A stretch of DNA of 64,000 nucleotides. It comes from Aeromonas schubertii. Its GTDB lineage: Bacteria > Pseudomonadota > Gammaproteobacteria > Enterobacterales > Aeromonadaceae. Of the stretch, positions 18,988 through 27,309 are shown in pieces. The DNA lies in assembly GCF_000820105.1 (NCBI RefSeq), contig NZ_CDDB01000039.1:134300-198299 (forward strand). The letters run 5' to 3'. The translations under genes were made by a program, and so were the position numbers. Under the pieces are notes generated by a model that saw nothing but the letters and a program-made list of their open reading frames with translations, searched no databases and was not told the DNA's origin. Position 1 is the first letter of the stretch. Each line of letters begins with the position of its first letter.

Positions 18988-19341
18988 ATGACCCAACCAC
19001 ATCTCGAGTTGCCGGAGGATGAGCCTCTGGCCGAGCGGCTTGGCCCTCTGCTACTGCAACTGCTCACGGCCTATGGCGACGGGGATCTGGCCAGCTTCTC
19101 GGCCCTCTTGCCCCCCGACTTCGTTGCCGGGGAGTACGGTGCCGAGCGGTTTCACAAGGGAAGCCTCCAGTTTCGCGAGCGCTTTGGCCCCTGTCTTCGT
19201 CTCACCTTTCTGACCCGGCTACGGCGGGGTCACGACACCCTGTTGCTCTGGAAGGGCACCTTCTCGAGTTGTGAGGATGAGTTGCTGCTCCACCTCAAGG
19301 TGAGCGGGGAGGAGGGTGTCGAAGGGTTTTGGATCGTCTGA
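18988..19341 (+). CDS. Small conserved-type hypothetical protein, possibly NTF2-like
   Basis: I do not recognise this 117-aa protein. It has an N-terminal amphipathic helix region with L-L-T-A-Y-G-D-G-D and L-L-P-P-D-F at about 25-45, followed by alternating strands ending in F-W-I. This is a pattern seen in NTF2-like/SnoaL folds, so that fold is a guess. GGGGAGAG lies before the ATG. It is divergent from argA and 67 bases before msrA. No signal peptide or membrane helix is visible. Confidence 0.7.
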   Translation: MTQPHLELPEDEPLAERLGPLLLQLLTAYGDGDLASFSALLPPDFVAGEYGAERFHKGSLQFRERFGPCLRLTFLTRLRRGHDTLLLWKGTFSSCEDELLLHLKVSGEEGVEGFWIV

Positions 19342-19408
19342 CCCCTCTTGATCCCGGGTCTGACTCTCCCGTATTGTCGCTCGCTCATGGAGCCGTCAGG
19401 AGAGAGTC

Positions 19409-20044
19409 ATGGAAAACATCAGCCTGGTATCGCCCGCCGATGCCCTGCCGGGGCGTAGCGAGCCCCTAGCCGTCAATCCGGTGCACGTTGTCAACGGGCA
19501 TGCCACCGTCGGGCCCTGGCCCGATGGGATGGCGGTTGCCTGGTTTGGCATGGGCTGTTTTTGGGGCGTCGAGCGCCTCTTCTGGCAGCAGGAAGGGGTC
19601 TGGTCGACGGCGGCGGGTTATCAGGGCGGGATGACCCCCAATCCCACTTATCGAGAGGTATGCAGCGGCCTGACCGGTCACGCAGAGACGGTGCAGGTGG
19701 TGTTCGATCCGACCCGTATTCGTTACGGGGATCTGCTGCGCCTCTTCTGGGAGCATCACGATCCGGCGCAGGGAATGCGCCAGGGCGGTGATGTGGGCAC
19801 TCAGTATCGCTCTGTCATCTTCTGGGCCGACGAGGCGCAGCGGGCCGAGGCCGAGGCAAGCCTGGCCGTCTATCAGGGGGCGATGGCACAAAGCGGTGAT
19901 GGCCGGACTATCACCACGGCCATCTTGCCCCTGGTTCCGTTTTATTACGCCGAGGAGTATCACCAGCAATATCTGGCCAAGAATCCCGAGGGGTATTGTG
20001 GTCTGGGGGGGATTGGTGTCTGCCTGCCCGTTGGGGCGAATTGA
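19409..20044 (+). CDS. msrA: Peptide methionine (S)-S-oxide reductase MsrA
   Basis: It reduces the S epimer of methionine sulfoxide in proteins and free methionine. At 211 aa it is of the long enteric type (E. coli 212 aa). The G-C-F-W-G catalytic motif places the nucleophilic cysteine at residue 50. The C-terminal [10 protein letters not shown] supplies the resolving cysteines recycled by thioredoxin. AGGAGAGAG precedes the ATG. A strong terminator follows. Confidence 0.96.
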   Translation: MENISLVSPADALPGRSEPLAVNPVHVVNGHATVGPWPDGMAVAWFGMGCFWGVERLFWQQEGVWSTAAGYQGGMTPNPTYREVCSGLTGHAETVQVVFDPTRIRYGDLLRLFWEHHDPAQGMRQGGDVGTQYRSVIFWADEAQRAEAEASLAVYQGAMAQSGDGRTITTAILPLVPFYYAEEYHQQYLAKNPEGYCGLGGIGVCLPVGAN

Positions 20045-20177
20045 ACGCAAACTGTACCGGTAGTAAAAAAAGCAGAAATAAAATGAACTTTCTTTGCCAG
20101 GAGTGCTCCAACCAGTTGAGCCCTCATGGACGGGGGCCCAGACCAGACACTTCTTGCCAAACAAGATGACAGCAAGC

Positions 20178-20214
20178 CAGGCCGCCCGCTGCAACGGGCG
20201 GCCTGTTTCTTTTT
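20178..20214 (+). terminator. Rho-independent terminator after msrA
   Basis: An 11-bp GC-rich stem (CAGGCCGCCCG, CGGGCGGCCTG) with a 6-base loop is followed by TTTCTTTTT on the plus strand. Confidence 0.9.
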
Positions 20215-20230
20215 GGGTGGGGGAATCAGG

Positions 20231-20566
20231 TTAGCGGATGGCGCTGTCGAAGAGGTTCTTGATAAGAATGATAAATTCGATGAGAAACTCCCGCTGGGCG
20301 GCCGTGGCCGGACGCTCCCAGACGGCGGAGAGGACCTCTTGCAGGTCGGCCACCACTGAGTCGGCTTCACGCATAATGACGAAGCGGACCTTGGAGTCGA
20401 GCTGAGGGTTCTGCTCGCACAAGGCGATCAGGCTCTCGGCGACCTGGTCGCTCACCAGATGCTCGATGGTCTCACCTCCGGCCTCGTCGCCCTTTTGCTC
20501 AAACAGTCCAAGGCTCTCGACCAGATATTCGATGAGCGCCAGATACCCTTCACCGTCTACAACCAT
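20231..20566 (-). CDS. DUF3802-like small cytoplasmic protein
   Basis: A 111-aa, mostly helical acidic protein. The N-terminus G-Y-L-A-L-I-E-Y-L-V-E and the central E-A-D-S-V-V-A-D-L-Q-E-V-L resemble the DUF3802 family of Vibrio, Shewanella and Aeromonas. Its function is unknown. It has a weak ribosome binding site. It is convergent with msrA and is a single gene. The family name is from memory of the pattern, so it is moderately certain. Confidence 0.75.
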   Translation of the reverse strand: MVVDGEGYLALIEYLVESLGLFEQKGDEAGGETIEHLVSDQVAESLIALCEQNPQLDSKVRFVIMREADSVVADLQEVLSAVWERPATAAQREFLIEFIILIKNLFDSAIR

Positions 20567-20598
20567 GTCGCGCTACTCAATGTGTGATGGAAATGGAG

Positions 20599-21087
20599 CT
20601 ATTGTAGTGAGCCCACCGGGGATGACAATCGGTAACGGAGACGATGGCGGGAAAAGAGTACCGACCCGCGCCGGATCTGCTCGAGCGCCGTCACCCGAAA
20701 ACCCAGTCTTAAAAATAGCCCAAGACTCAGCAGACTGGCCTCGGTTTGCAGCTCGTGCCAGCCTCTCTCCCTGGCAGAGGCGAGCACTGTGGTCACCAGA
20801 TGTTCGCCTATGCCCTGTCGTTGGTGATCCGGTGCCACATAGAGAAGACCCAGATGGGCAGTTCTGGTCAGGGTGACGAAACCCACCCGGTTTGCATCCA
20901 GCCAGGCCACCCAGCCCTCGCTGGCGGCCAGCTCCCTTAGAAAGGCGGGGCTGCGGGCGCCGACCGCCCAGGCTTCGACCTGCTGTGGTGTGTAGTGCCC
21001 GGGAGCGCTATGGCGTACCGAGTGCTCGAACAGGGTTGCCAGCGCGTCGTGATCGCCTGGCTGCATGGGGCTGATGGTCAGCATCAT
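20599..21087 (-). CDS. GNAT-family N-acetyltransferase
   Basis: A 162-aa GNAT domain: beta strand L-G-L-L-Y-V-A-P followed by the acetyl-CoA loop Q-R-Q-G-I-G at about 90-95, with the C-terminal G-F-R-V-T-A-L. The substrate is unknown. The start was placed at 21087 because ATG there overlaps the stop of the upstream YjbR-like gene (ATGA), and the preceding 64 codons are a shadow of that gene. It is co-transcribed and translationally coupled with it. Confidence 0.85.
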   Translation of the reverse strand: MMLTISPMQPGDHDALATLFEHSVRHSAPGHYTPQQVEAWAVGARSPAFLRELAASEGWVAWLDANRVGFVTLTRTAHLGLLYVAPDHQRQGIGEHLVTTVLASARERGWHELQTEASLLSLGLFLRLGFRVTALEQIRRGSVLFSRHRLRYRLSSPVGSLQ

Positions 21088-21434
21088 AGAGGCCTCTGCA
21101 GGCGGCGGGGCAGGGTGGCACTTACCCTCTGATAGGAGTGGTGCACCCACCCCTGCCAGAGATCGTCGGCCAGGGTGTCTTGCAAGGTAACGCTGTTCCA
21201 GTGGCGCTTGTTCATGTGCCAGCCCGGGGTCACTTCCGGGTGGATCTCGCGCAGCAGCAGCGCCAGCTCGGGATCGCACTTGAGGTTGAGCACCATGGGA
21301 TTGGCCTCCCAGCGCAGCAGGGCAAACATCTTGCCGTGCAGACGATAGACCAGTACCTCAGGTCCGAAGGGAGTATCTTCGGTGGCGGCGGGGAGGCTTA
21401 GCAGGTGATCCCGCACGGCAGTGAGCGTTATCAA
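21084..21434 (-). CDS. MmcQ/YjbR family protein (DUF419)
   Basis: A 116-aa protein of the MmcQ/YjbR fold (CyaY-like): P-F-G-P-E-V-L-V-Y-R-L near 22-32, then F-A-L-L-R-W and the W-H-M-N-K-R-H-W-N-S-V motif at about 75. Its function is unknown; a DNA-binding role has been suggested for the family. No ATG fits. I chose the TTG at 21434 (I-T-L-T-A-V-R-D), with GGAG about six bases upstream. The long upstream extension of the frame covers the opposite-strand hydrolase and is not coding. Confidence 0.8.
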   Translation of the reverse strand: MITLTAVRDHLLSLPAATEDTPFGPEVLVYRLHGKMFALLRWEANPMVLNLKCDPELALLLREIHPEVTPGWHMNKRHWNSVTLQDTLADDLWQGWVHHSYQRVSATLPRRLQRPL

Positions 21435-21500
21435 GGTTCGCTCCGGCTTTTCTGTTAGAATCGGCGACCCAGTATAACCCCGACAGAGGCGCATGCGCGG

Positions 21501-22283
21501 ATGCTCTATCACAAGACCTATGAAGTTGGGCCCGACAGGCCCTGGGTTGTCTTCGTCCACGGGGCGGGGGGGAGTTCCAACATCTGGTTTCGCCAGCTCA
21601 AGGCGTACCGGGAGCGCTTCAATGTGCTGCTGCTCGATCTGCGCGGTCACGGCCACTCCCATCGCCTGCAGCAGGTGGTGCAGGGCAAATACAGCTTTCG
21701 GGCGGTGACCGAGGATATCGTCCGCCTGCTCGATCACCTGGGGATCCAGCGTGCCCACTTCGTCGGCATCTCCCTTGGGACCATCCTTATCCGCCATCTG
21801 GCCGAGCTCTGCCCCGAGCGGGTCAAGAGCATGGTGCTGGGCGGCGCCATCTTGCGCCTCGATATTCGCTCGCGCATCCTGGTGCAACTGGGACGCCTCG
21901 GTCAGCACATCCTTCCCTATATGTGGCTCTATCGTCTGTTTGCCTTCATCATCATGCCACGGGATCGCCATCGCGAGTCGCGCCTGCTCTTCGTGCGCGA
22001 GGCGCGGCGCCTGTGTCAGAAGGAGTTCAAACGCTGGTTTCGTCTCGCCACCGAGGTCAACCCCCTGATGCGCTACTTTCGCGAGCGACCGGTCTCGATT
22101 CCGACCCTCTATATCATGGGAGAGGAGGACTACATGTTCCTCGCGCCGGTGCGCGAGCAGGTGTCGCGCGACCCCTATAGCGAGCTGGCGGTGATCGAGG
22201 GATGCGGCCACGTCTGTAACGTAGAGAGCCCGGAGCGATTCAATCGTCAGTCCATCGCCTTTCTTGCCGCTCAAGACGGGTGA
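21501..22283 (+). CDS. Alpha/beta hydrolase
   Basis: A 260-aa hydrolase with the oxyanion motif V-H-G-A-G-G at about 20, the G-I-S-L-G nucleophile elbow (Ser at about 91), an acid in M-G-E-E-D at about 214, and a catalytic His in G-C-G-H-V at about 236. A hydrophobic, basic lid lies between about 130 and 175. The substrate is unknown. It is divergent from the YjbR-like gene and 53 bases upstream of the histidine kinase, so the two may be co-transcribed. Confidence 0.85.
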   Translation: MLYHKTYEVGPDRPWVVFVHGAGGSSNIWFRQLKAYRERFNVLLLDLRGHGHSHRLQQVVQGKYSFRAVTEDIVRLLDHLGIQRAHFVGISLGTILIRHLAELCPERVKSMVLGGAILRLDIRSRILVQLGRLGQHILPYMWLYRLFAFIIMPRDRHRESRLLFVREARRLCQKEFKRWFRLATEVNPLMRYFRERPVSIPTLYIMGEEDYMFLAPVREQVSRDPYSELAVIEGCGHVCNVESPERFNRQSIAFLAAQDG

Positions 22284-22336
22284 GCCGGGTGGCGCGGGTC
22301 TATCTTATTCAGAGATAACCCGTTGGACTGTTCACC

Positions 22337-23662
22337 ATGAGTGCCTTTTCCCCCAAGTACCCCATCCACGCCGATATCGAGATCCCGGTTAACCTGAAGG
22401 CCTCATGGCAGCAGACCCTGGATCTCATCGCCCGCTTGTTCGAGGTACCGGCGAGCCTCATCATGCGGGTCCATGCCCGGGAGATAGAGGTCTTCGTCAG
22501 CGGTAACCATTCCGACAACTGCTATGGGGAGGGGGCGCGGGAGCACCTCGACTCCGGGCTCTACTGCGAGCACGTGATGGATACCCGCCGTCCCCTGATC
22601 GTGCCCAATGCCCTCAAGGATCCCCTGTGGGATCACAACCCCGATATCAAGCTGCAGATGATCTCCTACTGCGGTCTCCCCATCCTCTGGCCCGATGGCC
22701 ATATCTTCGGCACCATCTGTGTGCTGAGCCGGGAAGAGAACCCCTATCCCTCTCCCTATCCCGAGCTGCTCGAGCAGTTTCGCGACAGCGTGCAGGCCAG
22801 CTTGCACATCCTGCTCGACAATTTGCAGCTTGAATCGGCCCAGCAGGCGTTGGTGGAGCGCGGGGAGCAGCTTGCCACGGCTCTGTACTCGGTCAAGGTG
22901 CAGCAGGAGGAGCTGCTTAATCACGAGAAGCTGGCGGCGCTGGGGGCCATGGTGGCGGGCGTCTCGCACGAACTCAATACCCCTCTTGGCAACGTGATCA
23001 CCCTGCTCACCACCCTGGGGGATCGTTTCGCCGCCCTGGAGAGGCAGCTAGAGAGCAAGACGCTGGCCCGTTCACTGCTCGAAGAGTTTGTGGTGAGTGG
23101 GCGTGAGATCTGCTCGGTGGCCGACAAGGAGCTGCAGCGTCTGAGCCGCCTCATCAATGACTTTAAACGGGTCTCTGTCGAGCAGGTCTCCGAGCAGCGC
23201 CATCGTTTCGATCTGTGCGAGCGTATTGCCGAGCAAGTCAGGGTCGAGGGGCTGGAGCCCGGGGGGGTGAGGGTCGAGAACCGGGTACCGCAGGGTATTG
23301 GCTGTGACAGCTTCCCCGAGCCACTGGGACTCTTGCTCCACCATCTGTTGCAAAACGCGTTGCGCCACGGACTGGCGGGGGTGAGTGATCCACAAATCAC
23401 CCTGGAGGCCAGGGTGACAGGGGGAATGGTAGAGCTGACACTGGAGGACAATGGCACCGGTATGGCACCCGAGGTGCGGGCCCACGCCTTCGATCCCTTC
23501 TTCACCACCCGACTTGGGCAAGGTTCAGGGATGGGGCTGGCCATCTCACGGCGTATTGCCAGTGCCATCCTGGGGGGGAGTCTGGATCTGGCCCCCGTGC
23601 TTACCGGTGCGGGTTGCCGCTTTATCCTGCGCTTTCCCCTGACGGCACCGGGGCGGGTGTGA
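22337..23662 (+). CDS. GAF-domain sensor histidine kinase
   Basis: A 441-aa cytoplasmic kinase with no membrane helices or signal peptide. It has a GAF domain at about 20-160 (Y-C-G-L-P-I and G-T-I-C-V-L motifs), a coiled coil at about 160-195, and a dimerisation domain with the phospho-acceptor His211 in V-S-H-E-L-N-T-P. The HATPase domain has N (L-L-Q-N-A-L-R-H), G1 (D-N-G-T-G-M), F (F-D-P-F-F-T-T) and G2 (G-S-G-M-G-L) boxes. There is no receiver domain and no response regulator gene nearby, so it is an orphan in this window. The signal is unknown. Confidence 0.9.
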   Translation: MSAFSPKYPIHADIEIPVNLKASWQQTLDLIARLFEVPASLIMRVHAREIEVFVSGNHSDNCYGEGAREHLDSGLYCEHVMDTRRPLIVPNALKDPLWDHNPDIKLQMISYCGLPILWPDGHIFGTICVLSREENPYPSPYPELLEQFRDSVQASLHILLDNLQLESAQQALVERGEQLATALYSVKVQQEELLNHEKLAALGAMVAGVSHELNTPLGNVITLLTTLGDRFAALERQLESKTLARSLLEEFVVSGREICSVADKELQRLSRLINDFKRVSVEQVSEQRHRFDLCERIAEQVRVEGLEPGGVRVENRVPQGIGCDSFPEPLGLLLHHLLQNALRHGLAGVSDPQITLEARVTGGMVELTLEDNGTGMAPEVRAHAFDPFFTTRLGQGSGMGLAISRRIASAILGGSLDLAPVLTGAGCRFILRFPLTAPGRV

Positions 23663-23678
23663 GGGGCATGCGCCTGTG

Positions 23679-23690
23679 GTAGCGCGCTAC
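23679..23690. repeat. 12-bp palindrome between histidine kinase and glyoxalase genes
   Basis: A perfect self-complementary sequence (GTAGCGCGCTAC), 57 bases before the glyoxalase ATG. It could be an operator. Confidence 0.4.
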
Positions 23691-23709
23691 TACCCCACAC
23701 GATGAGCGA

Positions 23710-23735
23710 CTCGTTACCCTAAGGCTCTCGTTACC
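23710..23735 (+). repeat. Tandem CTCGTTACC direct repeat upstream of glyoxalase gene
   Basis: Two identical 9-mers at 23710-23718 and 23727-23735 begin 17 bases apart. The second abuts the AAGGAG ribosome binding site. Confidence 0.5.
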
Positions 23736-23746
23736 AAGGAGCCAAG

Positions 23747-24142
23747 ATGACCAAATTAGCCCACACCATGATCCGGGTCCGCGACCTGGATGCGTCGACC
23801 CGTTTCTATCGTGATGCCCTCGGGCTCGAGGTGAAGGATCGTTTTCTCTTCGAGGACTTCTCCCTGAGCTACCTGGCCAATGAGCAGAGCGGCTACGAGC
23901 TCGAGCTGACCCACAACCACGACCAGCGCGAGCCTTACAGCCACGGTAGCGGCTATGGCCATATGGCCGTGACGGTGGAGGAGATAGAGGCGGCCCACCA
24001 CAGGCTGATCTGCCTCGGGCTTGCCCCTTCACCGATCAGAGAGATGCGCCATGAGGGGATGCTGTTGGCGCGCCTCTTCTTTATCACCGACCCCGACGGC
24101 TACAAGATCGAGTTTATCGAGCGCAGCGGCCGTTTTGCCTAG
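23747..24142 (+). CDS. gloA: Lactoylglutathione lyase (glyoxalase I) of the VOC superfamily
   Basis: It would convert the methylglyoxal-glutathione hemithioacetal to S-lactoylglutathione. The protein is 131 aa (E. coli 135 aa). The four metal ligands of the enteric enzyme are present at matching places: H6, E53, H72 and E122, the last in the D-P-D-G-Y-K-I-E motif. The middle (29-52) is less like E. coli GloA, so another VOC activity is possible. AAGGAG precedes the ATG. Its stop overlaps the stop of the convergent RHH gene by 4 bases. Confidence 0.8.
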   Translation: MTKLAHTMIRVRDLDASTRFYRDALGLEVKDRFLFEDFSLSYLANEQSGYELELTHNHDQREPYSHGSGYGHMAVTVEEIEAAHHRLICLGLAPSPIREMRHEGMLLARLFFITDPDGYKIEFIERSGRFA

Positions 24143-24411
24143 GATGTAGCGGTACGAGTCTCGAGGTGGATAAGGCATGAGCAGCGCAGCAGAGAGGTGA
24201 AGTTACTTTTGTCCATGCCGCTGGCCAGAGACTCCTGATAGAGCGCTGAGAGAAACTGCCCTATGGTGCGTCCCTCGGCCTGGCAAATCTGCTCGAGGAT
24301 ATCCCAGAACTTGTTTTCGAGCCGGATACTGGTGCTGTGGCCACAGAGCCGGACCGAGCGGGTGGTGCAGGTATAGTGGTCAGGGCTCTGGCCAGCAAAG
24401 AGGGTGCACAT
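24139..24411 (-). CDS. Ribbon-helix-helix domain protein
   Basis: A 90-aa protein. Residues about 17-60 match the RHH_4 pattern: T-R-S-V-R-L-C-G-H-S-T-S-I-R-L-E, then F-W-D-I-L-E-Q-I and G-R-T-I-G-Q-F-L. Such proteins are small DNA-binding or protein-binding regulators of unknown target. I chose the ATG at 24411 over the longer frame because the added residues look random. It is tail-to-tail with the glyoxalase gene and divergent from the Cys-motif gene. Confidence 0.75.
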   Translation of the reverse strand: MCTLFAGQSPDHYTCTTRSVRLCGHSTSIRLENKFWDILEQICQAEGRTIGQFLSALYQESLASGMDKSNFTSLLRCSCLIHLETRTATS

Positions 24412-24560
24412 GGGAAGATCCAGAGGGAAAGAGGAGGCAAGAGTAAGCAACTTCGGCTTTCGGGTCAAAATCGGGTTTGCAGGCACGGTGCTCGACCGGA
24501 GGAGGTATGGATCTCAAGGCGTGGCCCCCCTATCATCCCCGGCCAGTGAGAGGGGGCCGC

Positions 24561-24845
24561 ATGATGAGCAGAAAACCGGACAGGATCACTGCAATGCAGC
24601 AAATTATCGATGCGGTCAAGAGGGAGTTCCCCCTCTACCGGGCCGATACCTTTCGCTGTGGTCCCGACAACACCTGCCTCGGTTGCCCCAAGAAGCTGAT
24701 GGAGCTGGTCGATACCGAACTTTGCTATTGGCAGCATCAGATCGAGCGGGGCATTCCCCCCACCTTCGACGAACTCAGCCGCTTTGGCAAGATGTGCCGC
24801 AATATTCGCCGGGCCCTGGTGCGCAATGGCCGGATACCGGCCTGA
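24561..24845 (+). CDS. Small Cys-motif hypothetical protein
   Basis: I do not recognise this 94-aa protein. It contains C-x6-C-x2-C (R-C-G-P-D-N-T-C-L-G-C-P-K-K) at about 32-45, a possible metal site, flanked by helices with several basic residues near the C-terminus (N-I-R-R-A-L-V-R-N-G-R). I chose the ATG at 24561, after AGGGGG. An in-frame ATG at 24507 with a stronger GGAGGAGG would add 18 residues of low-complexity sequence. It is divergent from the RHH gene, so the two may share control. Confidence 0.65.
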   Translation: MMSRKPDRITAMQQIIDAVKREFPLYRADTFRCGPDNTCLGCPKKLMELVDTELCYWQHQIERGIPPTFDELSRFGKMCRNIRRALVRNGRIPA

Positions 24846-24876
24846 ATCGCCCACTCCTGGCGGGGCGGCAGCTCCC

Positions 24877-25884
24877 TTAAGGGGCCCCCGGGCAAAGGGC
24901 CGGGTCGAAAACCCTGTTCCAGTCGTTTTTCATATCCACAACGACCCAGCCCCGTTGCTTGGCTTGAGCAAGCCCCTCGACCAGCTTGCCGCTTGCCGGC
25001 GGATGGCTATCGTAGGCGTATTCACGCTCGCCATCGGTATGGTGGATCAGTAATCCAAGGGGGGCGTAGTCAGGGTTGGTCGACGTGTATTGCAGCATGG
25101 GAACATCCCCATCACTGTTACCAAACGCCGCCACCGGGCGCTGACCCATGAAGAGATGGATAGCCACCGGTTTACTCGCCCCGTCATTGAAGAAGGCCCC
25201 GCTCATGCCTTTCTGGATCTCGCTCCCCTCCTGGCTGAGGGCGAAGGTGTTGATGGCAAAGGAGCCAATAACCTGTTGAGGCGCGATACCGTACATCTTT
25301 TCAGACACGACCCGCATGAAATCGATGCCACCGCCGGAGACAATCCAGGTCTGGAAGTCATTGGCCCTGAGGAGATCAAGCAGCTGTCTCATCGGTAGGT
25401 AGCCAAGTTGATCGTACTGGCATCCATAACGTGGATCCCGGTGGTGGCTGAGCCAGGTGGTCACGCGTTGACGAAACTCGCTCGAATCCATGTCGCTGTG
25501 CGTCAGAGCCAGCAAGCGTGCCAGGCCTCGCCGGCCGGATTTGGCGATAGCCTGGAAATCGTTGTTGAGTGTGGCTTGGACGATGGGATCCGCCTTCCAC
25601 CCGGGGTGTGCCGGGGCCAGGCGTTTGATCTCGTCCACCGCAAATTGCAGTTGAAATGTCACCGGTGCTTCTGGCCAGAGGGTGCCGTCGTTATCAAACA
25701 CTACGTGGCGTTTTTCCCGGGGAATAAAGGTTCCTTTGGCGGGGTCGGTGGCGTTGGCAATCCAGTCAAGGACACCTTGTTTGGCGGCCGTGTTATTCCA
25801 GGCCGGCAGAGGGTCGCTCTGGGCGGCCTGAGAGGCAAAGGTGGTCAGGAGTAACAGTGCGGCAGTGAGGGAGCTCATGTGCAT
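24877..25884 (-). CDS. Periplasmic HAD-superfamily phosphatase
   Basis: A 335-aa protein with a signal peptide (hydrophobic 4-15, cleavage near A-S-Q-A-A at about 20). The HAD motifs are complete: motif I F-D-N-D-G-T-L-W with D64 and D66, motif II V-S-G-G-G at about 190, and motif IV G-N-S-D-G-D at about 265. It resembles phosphoserine-phosphatase-like HAD enzymes. The substrate is unknown. It is a single gene, with 375 bases of non-coding sequence upstream before the next gene. Confidence 0.85.
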   Translation of the reverse strand: MHMSSLTAALLLLTTFASQAAQSDPLPAWNNTAAKQGVLDWIANATDPAKGTFIPREKRHVVFDNDGTLWPEAPVTFQLQFAVDEIKRLAPAHPGWKADPIVQATLNNDFQAIAKSGRRGLARLLALTHSDMDSSEFRQRVTTWLSHHRDPRYGCQYDQLGYLPMRQLLDLLRANDFQTWIVSGGGIDFMRVVSEKMYGIAPQQVIGSFAINTFALSQEGSEIQKGMSGAFFNDGASKPVAIHLFMGQRPVAAFGNSDGDVPMLQYTSTNPDYAPLGLLIHHTDGEREYAYDSHPPASGKLVEGLAQAKQRGWVVVDMKNDWNRVFDPALCPGAP

Positions 25885-26259
25885 GGTATTAACCTTCGAG
25901 CAGTACTGGTGGCGGGTTCTGGTCGCCGATAAAGGTCGATCATAGGGTTGCCACCTTGTACTGGGGCTGACACGGGAGGATGAGTGTCTTTTGTGCTCGT
26001 GACGCTGTGAGCGAGCGCGCAGTTTAGGTGATGGATTGTTGAGATCGACACTCAGGGTGGTCGGGGGCGATGGATCCCGGCCGGGATCCTGGCCTCAAAA
26101 CAGGAGCCGTCAATGGGGGTCTGAGTCAGGAAAGAGAAACAGGTGACAGTCGCCCCTAAGCAGTGGCCAGAACGTCACCCGCGTTCGGTCAGGGCCGTCG
26201 GGGCGGTATCGAATCGCTGGCTCACTCCGGCGCGGGATCATGTGGCACTCCATGCCGGC
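25885..26259. other. Intergenic region with a perfect 18-bp palindrome
   Basis: No supported gene lies here. GGATCCCGGCCGGGATCC at 26072-26089 is a perfect palindrome without a T-run. The frames open across it are shadows of the genes on either side. It presumably contains the promoter of the HAD gene. Confidence 0.5.
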
Positions 26260-27309
26260 CTAATACCCGGTCATCTCCAGATAACCCAGGCCGCTGGCAT
26301 CCCCCGAGACGCTCACCGCGCCCTCCCAGTAGTCGAAGTGTCCGCTCATGGCCTGACTCGCCTGGCGGGCCCGGATGGTGAGGTTAAGATCCCCGGCCTT
26401 GAGTCGCCACTCGATGGGATAGGCCTCCCCCTTGGGGCCGCGCCACACCTTGCCCGGGATAAAACTTATCTGCCCGGCCGGGATCTGCCGCTGGCGGCCG
26501 TCTCGCTCAATCACCACGGCGTAGCGGCTCTCGGGCTCAGTGTGCCCAGCCTTGGTGCGCAGGCGAAACAGCATCAGCTCGCGCCCGTCGTCAAGCTGCA
26601 GGGAGAACCAGTCCCACCCCGCCTGCCACTGGGCCAATACCGAGCTGCTCCACTCGTGATCGAACCAGCCCTGACCCTGCACCGCACGGGCCTCTCCGCC
26701 CAGGGTGAGGGTGCCGCGCAAGGAGAGCCTCGGGTAGGAGTAGTAGTAAGAGGCGTTACCCGGGCTCTTCTCGCTGTAGCCTCCATCCCCCTGCAGCACG
26801 GCGGGCTTGCTGGCGATCGCCTCCAGGTCCAGGGTGAAGGGGGCGGCGCTCACGGTCAGGGTTGCGGGGAAGAGATCGTCACCCCGGGCGATCAGCGCCC
26901 AATCCCGCAGCCAGTAGCGCCCGCGGCTTGCCCCGGCAAGGCCGGGCCCCTGGCGGCTGATGCGCTCGTCGCTCAGGTGACGGCCACTGGCCAGATCCGT
27001 GATGGCCGCCTGGGCCAGCCAGATCTGGGGAATGCGCCAAGGGTTGCTGGCCGCCTCGCCGGGTCTTATCCCCTGGCGAAACAGGGTCCACTGCAGGCCA
27101 TATTCGCGCCCCTGCTCATCCTTGAGATGGCCGGTGAGATACCACCACTCGGAGCGGTAGTCCGGGTGCGCCCCGTGATCGAGGGGCAGGCGCAGGGGAT
27201 GCTCCCGGCTCGCCTTGCGAAAGCCGGTGGCATCGCCCCCCAGCAGGGAGCCGAGCTCGCTGGCCCAGAGGGGGAGGGCGCACAGCAGCAGGATCAGAAA
27301 GCGCGTCAT
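26260..27309 (-). CDS. AttH/CrtC-like lipocalin-fold hydrolase or hydratase, secreted
   Basis: A 349-aa protein with a signal peptide at 1-17 (cleavage near L-W-A-S). It resembles the carotenoid 1,2-hydratase/AttH family (tandem lipocalin-like domains), with Y-R-S-E-W-W-Y-L-T-G-H-L at about 47-58, W-F-D-H-E-W-S-S at about 225, and Y-W-E-G-A-V and Y-L-E-M-T-G-Y at the C-terminus. No carotenoid genes are nearby. The setting with an ABC transporter matches the attEFGH-type cassette, so lipid or envelope export processing is more likely than carotenoid chemistry. Its ATG overlaps the permease stop. Confidence 0.85.
   Translation of the reverse strand: MTRFLILLLCALPLWASELGSLLGGDATGFRKASREHPLRLPLDHGAHPDYRSEWWYLTGHLKDEQGREYGLQWTLFRQGIRPGEAASNPWRIPQIWLAQAAITDLASGRHLSDERISRQGPGLAGASRGRYWLRDWALIARGDDLFPATLTVSAAPFTLDLEAIASKPAVLQGDGGYSEKSPGNASYYYSYPRLSLRGTLTLGGEARAVQGQGWFDHEWSSSVLAQWQAGWDWFSLQLDDGRELMLFRLRTKAGHTEPESRYAVVIERDGRQRQIPAGQISFIPGKVWRGPKGEAYPIEWRLKAGDLNLTIRARQASQAMSGHFDYWEGAVSVSGDASGLGYLEMTGY

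Noticed and set aside
21435-22274. N-terminal extension of the YjbR-like gene to 396 codons
   Set aside because: It is antisense to the alpha/beta hydrolase. The YjbR domain begins at the TTG at 21434.
26260-27309. Carotenoid biosynthesis role for the CrtC-like protein
   Set aside because: No other carotenoid gene is nearby, and the gene is secreted and coupled to an ABC exporter.
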